This document shows positions 16,301-22,604 of a stretch of DNA of 22,604 nt, in pieces (positions within the stretch are counted from its first letter, which is position 1; the number at the start of each line of letters is the position of its first letter). Position numbers and translations under genes: made by a program. The DNA is from Clostridia bacterium (GTDB lineage: Bacteria; Bacillota; Clostridia; Christensenellales; UBA3700), in assembly GCA_900772745.1 (NCBI GenBank), contig CAAGRV010000128.1, forward strand, positions 1 through 22,604, written 5' to 3'. A model generated the notes under the pieces. That model searched no databases. It saw nothing but the letters and a program-made list of their open reading frames with translations, and had not been told where the DNA came from.

Positions 16301-19156
16301 GTCATCCAAATGTCTATATCCAAAGATAGCGCAGGCAACGATATTTGGCAAGACACGACAGCCGACGTCAATGGTTCGCATTGGTCAATCAAAGACGACG
16401 TATCCCAATCTGTTATCAAATTTAGATTGTGGAACAAAACCAAATTGTATGGTGACGAAAACGGATATTTGCCGGCAGTAGAGGTTTCACTAAACCAAGG
16501 AGTCGAGTTCTTTGTAAGACTTGCCATAGCCGACGTATATTTGACGCTGGCAGATATTATCTATACCGGCGACATGCAAAACAGCGCCGGCGAAAGTATG
16601 CAAAACAAGACACTTGCCCAAATCAAAGAAGAGGGTATGCTGGGAGCTCTTTTGGCAAAACAATATGACAACAAGGCTCAAAACGTATTCAGCGACATAC
16701 GTGTAAAATTGTTCGACAACAGTGGCAATTATGAGGGCAACGGCGGCGCAATCGAATTGCATGACGACACCAAAACAAAGAGTGATTATCCAAAATCTAG
16801 TTTCTTTGAGATGGTTGTCAACTACGAAAACGTAAACGCAGGCGCTACCAACGTTGTATTCTCTATCAAAGGCAAAACAGACGCCGAGCGTCACGACAAG
16901 CTCTTCCCTGTTCATTTTGCCGACAGCATAACTCATGATACGAATGGACTTCATGACGCCAGCGCTGCCAATGCGGCTATCCAAAATCTTCGTGAAGGCG
17001 AGGCAGTTGCCAATGTGACTATCTCTCCATACACGATGACCATCGAGGTAAGCAATCATATCAATGCAAGCTACACTTACGGCGACGCCATTGCTACAAG
17101 TTTCGAAGAGAAGTTGACGTATGACGACAAGTTCGTGACGTTCGATACAACAGGCGGATTGAAGACCAAGTGCGACGCAGGTACGTACAACGTAGGTGCC
17201 AAAGCAAGAGAGCTCAATCCAAACTATATCTTCAACGTTGTTGATCGTGCAGGCGTAGAAGTGGGTAAGAAAGAAGTCTATGCGGTATCTTACCTAGACA
17301 ACAACGTGAATTGGGTACACACCATCACTTTCGATGGCAAGGAGCACACCTTGACAGCTGATATGCTTGACGTAGACGGCAACAGACTTCCTCTTACGGT
17401 CGAGTACTACTCTGACGTAGCAAGAACCAATACGAATATCATCACCGGTCCTGACAACAAGCCAATCACTTCCATCATCAAGACGGGTACGTACTTCGTA
17501 AAATTCGTTGCGGGCGCAGAAATTAGCAAGAACTACGTCGTGCTCAACGAAGTAGAATTCGAAATCGAGATCAAGAAAGCTCACATTCCAATGGAGCTTG
17601 GCACAATCGAAAAAGAGTACACCGGCACCCAAATTGCTTATACACCAAAGGTAAACGTTGCTGATGACTACTACAGCGTCAACGATTTCAAATTCACGTA
17701 CTATCAGTATTCTGACGATGCGGTATATGACCCGGTGACAAAGAAAATGATCAAGGGTACGCCAAAGGGCGAGCCAATCCACTTTGCCGACGTCAAGAAC
17801 GTTGGATATTATGCAGTAACGGTAGAATTCAATGGTGAAGACACCAACCAATACTTCTATGAAAACACATATTCCAACAACTTGCTCGTTATCAACAAAG
17901 CGCCTGTGGAGATCAAGGCAGGCAACGTAAGCGTGACTTATGACGGCAACGGATATATCTTCAACCACACTGCCGCCAACACCAAGCTTATGAGCCGAGC
18001 AAATGGTGACGAAACAGAGATCACTGACGCAGGTATCGTGGACAGCATATCCATCAACAAGTTTGACTTTGCTACTTCAAGCTACGTTGCGGTGACTGAC
18101 GCAGACAAGATGACAGATGCAGGCAAATACACATACCGCTTGATCTTCGAAGAAACAGATTGTTACAAGGGCGCTACCCTAGACGTAGATCTTGTCATCA
18201 ACAAAGCCAACTTTGCAGGCATTGCTTTCGAAGACAAGTCAATCGACTACAATCCAAAGAACAGTGTAGTATTCTCTGCAACTTACGACAAGAACAACTT
18301 GCCAAGTGGCACCACTGTCTCCTACAAATATGCGGGCGGCGCTCAAGAGAATCCATACGAATTCAAGGACGCTGACAAGTACGTTGTAGAGTTCACTCTA
18401 TCCAGAGCCAACTACAACAATCTTACGTTGAAAGCTACTTTGACTATCAACGCTATCGACCTTGTGGGTATCCAAGCAGACGTTACCCAAAACACTCTCA
18501 CGTACGATGGCAAAGAGCACACAGCCAAGATTGTGGGTGTTGGTTTGAAACAAGCGGCAGACGGCACGTACACCTACAACGATCTCAAAGCAACCGTTAC
18601 CACGATAGGTGGCAAAGGCATTGACGCAGGCACGTACGAAGGTAGCTATTCTATTAGGGTAAAGAACTACAAAGTCTTGACAATCAACACTCCGCTTCTT
18701 ATCGAACAAGTAGAGTTGACCACCGACAAGGTTGATTATAGCCAAATTCTAAATATGACCAAATATACCACCGAGGTAGACTTCCGCAACGTTCAAGGCT
18801 CTTATACGGACGTCTTTGGTAAAAAAATAGAAAAAGGCTTCAGATATTATCGTCTCAACGACGGAGGCGTTTATGAAGAAGTAGGCTTGACCGAAGAAGG
18901 CACTTTGGTAGAAGGCAAATATCGTGCATATATCAGTTGTGGCAAAAACTACAAGGCTGTTGCCTACATAGATATCAATATTGTTGATCCGAATGCCACA
19001 GGCTCTACCAACAACCCTACAGTCGAGAAAAACTCTATCAATATGTACGTCATCATCGGCTCGGTATGTGGCGGTATAATAGTAGTAGGTATTGTATTGG
19101 GTGTGATTATCGCACTCAAGAAAAAGAAGAATTCCAACAAGAATTCTGTAGTATAA
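13328..19156 (+). CDS. Giant type-I surface protein (1942 aa): beta-helix, Ig-like and MBG-like repeats, C-terminal membrane anchor
   Basis: The N-terminus is a long signal peptide (hydrophobic 9-30, possible cleavage after AYA at 42). Residues about 139-485 form a right-handed beta-helix-like region opening with FDGNGYTI (144-151) and rungs such as VAGIVAGAVIGGTVDNC and TAGIAGLVTKGARIN, similar to GLUG-type repeats. Ig-like modules lie around 755-950, including VDASAPIIRNIKY and DSTNPTLTA. From about 1232 to 1890 there are roughly seven MBG/YDG-like modules of 85-105 residues, with FDGKEHT, TYDGNGY and TYDGKEHT strands. The C-terminus has one membrane helix (about 1906-1930) and the basic tail KKKKNSNKNSVV. 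No LPXTG motif is present, so anchoring is by membrane rather than sortase. Its ribosome binding site GGGGGA (13315-13320) directly follows the preceding stop codon, so it is cotranscribed. Likely an adhesin or structural surface protein; ligand unknown. Confidence 0.9.
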   Translation: MTTTRNHKLIISIIATILAVSLLCTVCFIAQEKVQTADKAYAENYSSNLVTNDGKILDHPSGNEHYTEAELRAKAEAQGKMFKWITTQDDLHYFIANNNNNLMNNGNVYAALSKNLELDWVGATKTYFGNDNSSMYTLGSNAIFDGNGYTISIKAGLGKGRYSSDVWTCDNNIMPVPNTDESGNANNKRDNINMIFTGYFFAKVEGTIKNTSFSFTSTHQVSTTKDLDTSKSLYNDTQYLVVAGIVAGAVIGGTVDNCRLDVNNNFVHGRNGIGYSGFDWKFFKENGVFTAGIAGLVTKGARINAVTVNIKNGATICSHATGASSGTTRGGIAITGGVVGNYAPVGGTQITRVTLMGEGSVEAYMGYANQDSHFQTFPGGVLGASMYFTDWGDWKNYIIGESSYSTHYSGQGLSDSGAKISSIMSGWQGYIMHNLRVAWDRRLEKKEYAAMFGCVGGTTQNASGISGLVALYDYINVRKAKGVPEANCDALDVEHCDGVYNGNGRIPYSTVGIQIYPATTGGSVTVSFDTRVSSYDIRVEAKADEYDLTEFGEMNQDIGSAAYKTGTYKDNQFGYTIWSLDINTGNANTQQIKPTDCAGADIRFLTAEEYGSYVYKFGEVVDYQLKSNNAGSNKPYDGVALNDPTLKLFGKAGNIPLAENDGTVLNKLPYQIELKTAITNQLISDHSRAKLPGSYVYESVYTYGDESTGTKLAYYDQTNRKIARYDSSKKNVYAINVATLTVTGAQPTWVKEANLTLTIGSGGGTFQAIKYSKNGVWNPNLIPTAGNTYHEFRVNETTSSYGDEYIFEAYCHETSPTGEPIDVKVAELTSSVNVLVDASAPIIRNIKYFREVTGTDGATSWTAITEEQATTEWRKTPIKMTYEFSDEGRSGLASLSAGNTYVEKTNPTTGEKYWECETVMTTGAQYTIICTDARGNEFTKYVRVSIDSTNPTLTAAIGSTNYDSFYMYNETWCYSEALPIDYTATVGGSEYVIQMSISKDSAGNDIWQDTTADVNGSHWSIKDDVSQSVIKFRLWNKTKLYGDENGYLPAVEVSLNQGVEFFVRLAIADVYLTLADIIYTGDMQNSAGESMQNKTLAQIKEEGMLGALLAKQYDNKAQNVFSDIRVKLFDNSGNYEGNGGAIELHDDTKTKSDYPKSSFFEMVVNYENVNAGATNVVFSIKGKTDAERHDKLFPVHFADSITHDTNGLHDASAANAAIQNLREGEAVANVTISPYTMTIEVSNHINASYTYGDAIATSFEEKLTYDDKFVTFDTTGGLKTKCDAGTYNVGAKARELNPNYIFNVVDRAGVEVGKKEVYAVSYLDNNVNWVHTITFDGKEHTLTADMLDVDGNRLPLTVEYYSDVARTNTNIITGPDNKPITSIIKTGTYFVKFVAGAEISKNYVVLNEVEFEIEIKKAHIPMELGTIEKEYTGTQIAYTPKVNVADDYYSVNDFKFTYYQYSDDAVYDPVTKKMIKGTPKGEPIHFADVKNVGYYAVTVEFNGEDTNQYFYENTYSNNLLVINKAPVEIKAGNVSVTYDGNGYIFNHTAANTKLMSRANGDETEITDAGIVDSISINKFDFATSSYVAVTDADKMTDAGKYTYRLIFEETDCYKGATLDVDLVINKANFAGIAFEDKSIDYNPKNSVVFSATYDKNNLPSGTTVSYKYAGGAQENPYEFKDADKYVVEFTLSRANYNNLTLKATLTINAIDLVGIQADVTQNTLTYDGKEHTAKIVGVGLKQAADGTYTYNDLKATVTTIGGKGIDAGTYEGSYSIRVKNYKVLTINTPLLIEQVELTTDKVDYSQILNMTKYTTEVDFRNVQGSYTDVFGKKIEKGFRYYRLNDGGVYEEVGLTEEGTLVEGKYRAYISCGKNYKAVAYIDINIVDPNATGSTNNPTVEKNSINMYVIIGSVCGGIIVVGIVLGVIIALKKKKNSNKNSVV

Positions 19157-19178
19157 ACTATATAAGGTGAGGTTTATT

Positions 19179-22100
19179 ATGACAAAAACAAACAAAAAAT
19201 CTATTATCGCATTGATTGTAGCCTTGGCGGCAGTCGTTGCAGTTTTGGGTTCTATTATGTTTGCATCCAATCCAACCGGTCCCGACGCATTCGGGGCTGG
19301 TGTGGACGGCGCCAACCCAAATGCCAACGTGGTCAGCACCGGCTATGGCAATGGCGACGTGCCATCAGGGCACTCTACGACAGGTACTAGGATTACCAAC
19401 CAAACCGAATTGTTTTCTTTCTTGAAAGGAGAGAGAGGCAACAATGGTTATCTAGCCAACGATATCACTGTCAACACGGGCGAGCAGACATCCACCGTGA
19501 GAGTTGTCAAGCAAAATATCGTGCTCGACGGCAACGGCAAGACGATCACTTTCACAGGCGCCAATCGTTTTTGGAAAGGTGATCAAAACAATTTTACATC
19601 GAGTGGTAATATGTTCCAATACGAACAAGGTAATCAAGACGGCAACAATTGGAGCTTTTTGAAAGATAGTCCAGCGGGCAAGGAAAGGTTTTTCGCCGCA
19701 GGTGGGCTTGCTATGGCCAACCTTGGCACTATCCGCAATACCAAATTCGTGTGGAACAACAATATAAGTTTTAGTGATGGTGACTATTACACTATAACAA
19801 ATTCCAACATTGAAAATGCTATGAATGATGGAAACAACAAATATGCCTATGGTACTTCTTACGGCGCAGTATTTGGTTTTTCCGCAGGTATCATCGAGAA
19901 TTGCTCTTTGAGATTTGATTCCAACATTGTACTTGCATTCAAACACGAAAGTGGTGATTTTAACACCATACGTCACTTCAACTTGGTGGGTGGATTTGCC
20001 GGTATGCTTTTGAAAAATTCCAACTTCCAAGAAGGTGGAAAGATTACCAATTGCACTATTGATATGAATGGTCGCAGCATTAGAGCACACCAAAAAGGTT
20101 ATTATCAGAAAAAAACATTTAGCACAATTCGTGCAGGTATGAACAGATTGTTCATAGGCGGTATTGTCGGTTCTATGCACAACTCTACCGAAGTGACCAA
20201 CATCATCACCAAAGGCTCGGGCAATTTGTTTGCCAATTCCAATCCGCAAGATACCTACGACCAAAACAACGTAACTGCAGCGTCGGGTATCATTGCCGGT
20301 TGCAATGCCAAAGCTCACAACGGAAGTAGCAATGACGAAGAAGCTCACGCTAAAGCTGCGATGAGTGTACTTGGTGGCAAAGGTATCATCAACGGCGTAC
20401 TCAATATGTGGACGGGCAAGGCTTATTCTATGAGTGAGTTCAAAAAACAACTCTTCCAATATTATAGTGGAGCTGTCCACAATGACGCAGGTCATACCGA
20501 CGCCCAAGGTATCATCGCAGGTGTAGCAGGCGATCATGAAGGTAACAAAGACGACACTGTCAAGAACGTCTATTACGTAGGTATGGACGCTCCTCACTTC
20601 ATTACAGCGTGGAACCCAACTCCAGAGGCGTCAAGAACAAAGGGTTATACTATCAAGACCAACGATTTTAGCAAAGGTGGCACGTTCAACGTTGCTTTCG
20701 AGAGCGCTGATGGTAGCACTCCAACAGATAGCACTGCGCCAAAGGTAACTTACACCAACCAAGGAGATGCAAACCAAGTAGTGTGGAACGTAAAAATCAA
20801 AGAAAACAATGCCGTTACCCAAAATCTTGACGTATACAAAGACGTCCAATCTGTTGCCAACGTTGCCCAATACAAAACTTGGAACTCGGGTAGCACTATC
20901 CAAAGAGACAATGGTGTGGGTGGCAAAAAATATGAAATCGAAATCACCAACGGCTTGGTACTTGCGGCAGGCAAACCTGACGACTTGACTCCTATCCAAG
21001 GCTCTCAAGTACATGAGAGAGCTGACACCATATTCAATGGGCAGGGCATCACTGTTCCAAGTTTGAGATTGTACAGAGATTGGAATTATACCTCTTTTGT
21101 AGGCGGTTGCAATGACGCAAGCATTTGGCAAGCGGTTGACTCCAAAGGTGCAATAACTTCGCTTGCCGACGCAAAGGTTGCTGACAGCTGGACGGTGAGA
21201 ATTCCAAGACCACAATCCAATGCCAAAAACGTAAGCTTTACAGGTACTGTGAACGGTCAAAACTTCGTAGTATTCCACGAGACGGCTATGACTGAGGGCG
21301 GAATTGTTGTCAAACAAAAAGTCAATCCAAAGACAATCACTGCGTCTTGGTCAACTACTCCTGCCGACTTTGTTTATACCGCCCAACCAGCCAACTTCGG
21401 CGTAACTTTGAACGGCTTGGTACCAAACTTCTTTGCCAACGCAGTCGTTCAATATTTGGATGACAACAACCATCCAACTTTGGAAAACAGAGCAGTCAAC
21501 GTGCTCGGCGAAGGCAAACAATATACCGTCCAAACAAACGATGTGGATTCTACCAACTACGTTTTGGCAGAACAACTTAGCGCAAAATTTGCTATCACCA
21601 AGAGAGCTCTCACGGTAGAAACTTCGGCTATTGATTTGACCTACTCAGGCACAGAACAAAAGCCAAACGTAGCATTCTTCCACGCCAATGGCAACGTTAT
21701 GTCTGGTGGTGACGCCAATGCTCCTATCAAAGTAAAGAATCTGTTGGACGAGGGCGTTGTAGGCGTCAATTATGTGACGCCTGCGGCTGACCATACCTAT
21801 ATCGAAGCGGGGCAATATTCTGTAGAGCTCCAACTCGCTAGCGGAGCAACAAGCAACAACTATGCTTTCGAAAAGCAAACCATTCCGTACGAAATCAAAA
21901 AATACAAGATTACGCTCAGCCTTTCTTCTGACGAACAGCTCGGCGGAATTACTGTCGATGGCAATACGGAGATGGCAGTTATTCGCACTTACACTGCTCG
22001 TCCTATTTCTCCAACTATCGTCAACAACAAACCTACGGCGGGACTTGATCCAAATATTGAGCTTAGATTTAAGAAAATCGGAGAACAAAACGAATTCCCA

Positions 22101-22604
22101 CTGCTTGTCAACAAGGGTGAGTATTCATTTAGAGCGTTGTTGTCCAACAAGCCAATCAACAAAAACTATGAGCTTGAAACTGAGCTCACGGGATATATCA
22201 AAATCAACCCTGTGACTTTGACAGTGAGTTGGGATCCAAGTCTCCAAGCGTCTATTCCATTCGATGGGGCAGAACATGACTATGGAAAAGCAACCGCAAC
22301 AGGTTGGATTGGTTCGGACGGCAAATCCTTGCCACAATATTTTAGATACAAATATACCAAGAACGGCACGGAATATCTCGGTATGCCAAGAGACGTTGCA
22401 AATTATACGGTAGAATTGTATATGGAAGAGAATGACAGAACCAACAACTATGTTTTCGACAATTCTACCAAGACAATGAATTTTGCTATCGCTCCGGCTC
22501 CTATCTCGGTGAGAGCAAAGGACGTTAGCAAACAATACGGCGGTCTCAATCCAACTCTCGAATGGGAATATGTAGCAAGCCGCACCCTGACATCAGCCCA
22601 ACCG
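19179..22604 (+). CDS. Giant surface protein with beta-helix and MBG repeats, 3' end beyond window (1142 aa seen)
   Basis: The frame is open from the ATG at 19179 to the window edge without a stop. AAGGTGAGG (19164-19172) precedes it by six bases, and the gap from the previous gene is 22 bases, so it continues the operon. A signal peptide (hydrophobic 9-28, possible cleavage after FA at 29) has no lipobox. Residues about 110-475 form a beta-helix-like region with LDGNGKTI (116-123), GAVFGFSAGIIENC (229 on), VGGFAGML, IGGIVGSM and GIIAGVAG. This is the same order as in the preceding protein, so the two are likely paralogues. After a spacer region of unclear fold, MBG-type modules start about 714, with ITKRALTVE, LTYSGTEQK and, near the edge, SVRAKDVSKQYGGLNP (1110 on), which is a typical MBG signature. 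A C-terminal membrane anchor like its neighbour's is expected beyond the window. Confidence 0.88.
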   Translation, partial: MTKTNKKSIIALIVALAAVVAVLGSIMFASNPTGPDAFGAGVDGANPNANVVSTGYGNGDVPSGHSTTGTRITNQTELFSFLKGERGNNGYLANDITVNTGEQTSTVRVVKQNIVLDGNGKTITFTGANRFWKGDQNNFTSSGNMFQYEQGNQDGNNWSFLKDSPAGKERFFAAGGLAMANLGTIRNTKFVWNNNISFSDGDYYTITNSNIENAMNDGNNKYAYGTSYGAVFGFSAGIIENCSLRFDSNIVLAFKHESGDFNTIRHFNLVGGFAGMLLKNSNFQEGGKITNCTIDMNGRSIRAHQKGYYQKKTFSTIRAGMNRLFIGGIVGSMHNSTEVTNIITKGSGNLFANSNPQDTYDQNNVTAASGIIAGCNAKAHNGSSNDEEAHAKAAMSVLGGKGIINGVLNMWTGKAYSMSEFKKQLFQYYSGAVHNDAGHTDAQGIIAGVAGDHEGNKDDTVKNVYYVGMDAPHFITAWNPTPEASRTKGYTIKTNDFSKGGTFNVAFESADGSTPTDSTAPKVTYTNQGDANQVVWNVKIKENNAVTQNLDVYKDVQSVANVAQYKTWNSGSTIQRDNGVGGKKYEIEITNGLVLAAGKPDDLTPIQGSQVHERADTIFNGQGITVPSLRLYRDWNYTSFVGGCNDASIWQAVDSKGAITSLADAKVADSWTVRIPRPQSNAKNVSFTGTVNGQNFVVFHETAMTEGGIVVKQKVNPKTITASWSTTPADFVYTAQPANFGVTLNGLVPNFFANAVVQYLDDNNHPTLENRAVNVLGEGKQYTVQTNDVDSTNYVLAEQLSAKFAITKRALTVETSAIDLTYSGTEQKPNVAFFHANGNVMSGGDANAPIKVKNLLDEGVVGVNYVTPAADHTYIEAGQYSVELQLASGATSNNYAFEKQTIPYEIKKYKITLSLSSDEQLGGITVDGNTEMAVIRTYTARPISPTIVNNKPTAGLDPNIELRFKKIGEQNEFPLLVNKGEYSFRALLSNKPINKNYELETELTGYIKINPVTLTVSWDPSLQASIPFDGAEHDYGKATATGWIGSDGKSLPQYFRYKYTKNGTEYLGMPRDVANYTVELYMEENDRTNNYVFDNSTKTMNFAIAPAPISVRAKDVSKQYGGLNPTLEWEYVASRTLTSAQP

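Noticed and set aside
19452..20597. Long open frame on the minus strand (381 codons) opposite the third giant gene
   Set aside because: The plus frame continues without interruption with a signal peptide and beta-helix rungs; the minus frame lacks start signals and domain patterns.

Overview
The window looks like the chromosome of a low-GC, Gram-positive-type bacterium. Start codons are preceded by strong G-rich Shine-Dalgarno sequences, there are three lipobox lipoproteins, all five complete genes end in TAA, and the large surface proteins carry MBG/YDG-type and bacterial Ig-like repeats of the kind common in gut Clostridia. My best guess is an uncultured gut Bacillota (Clostridia, possibly Christensenellales-like). 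This is inferred from style only, because no rRNA or taxonomic marker gene is present.

Layout. Positions 1-465 (minus) hold the first 155 codons of a small lipoprotein gene, cut by the window edge. It diverges from an HtrA-type serine protease that is itself a lipoprotein (696-2060). After terminator hairpins comes a CaCA-family Na+/Ca2+ antiporter (2402-3370) with its own terminator. Next is an orphan OmpR/PhoB-type response regulator (about 3599-4303) with a partly eroded receiver active site, followed by a terminator. A 683-base gene-free stretch follows, holding a degenerate 112-bp-period duplication, an 18-bp tandem repeat, a TTGTGA/TCACAA dyad and a promoter.

The rest, 4987 to the right edge (more than 17.6 kb), is one apparent operon of three giant exported proteins. 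The first is a 2775-residue lipoprotein with a Gly-rich/polyproline stalk, repeated beta-rich modules and C-terminal Ig-like domains. The second is a 1942-residue type-I membrane-anchored protein with a beta-helix N-terminus, Ig-like modules and about seven MBG-like modules. The third is a paralogue of the second that runs off the edge after 1142 residues. Gaps between these genes are 13 and 22 bases and hold only ribosome binding sites.

How they may work together. The promoter regions of the response regulator and of the giant operon carry nearly the same 16-bp direct repeat, TTAAG-N6-TTAAG with an 11-bp period. That is the geometry bound by OmpR/PhoB-family dimers. The working hypothesis is that this regulator controls itself and the adjacent giant envelope operon, which would build a surface structure (adhesion, matrix or possibly lipid handling). 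The upstream surface-anchored HtrA protease could provide quality control. The direct repeats and gene order are seen in the sequence; the regulatory link and the function are inference.
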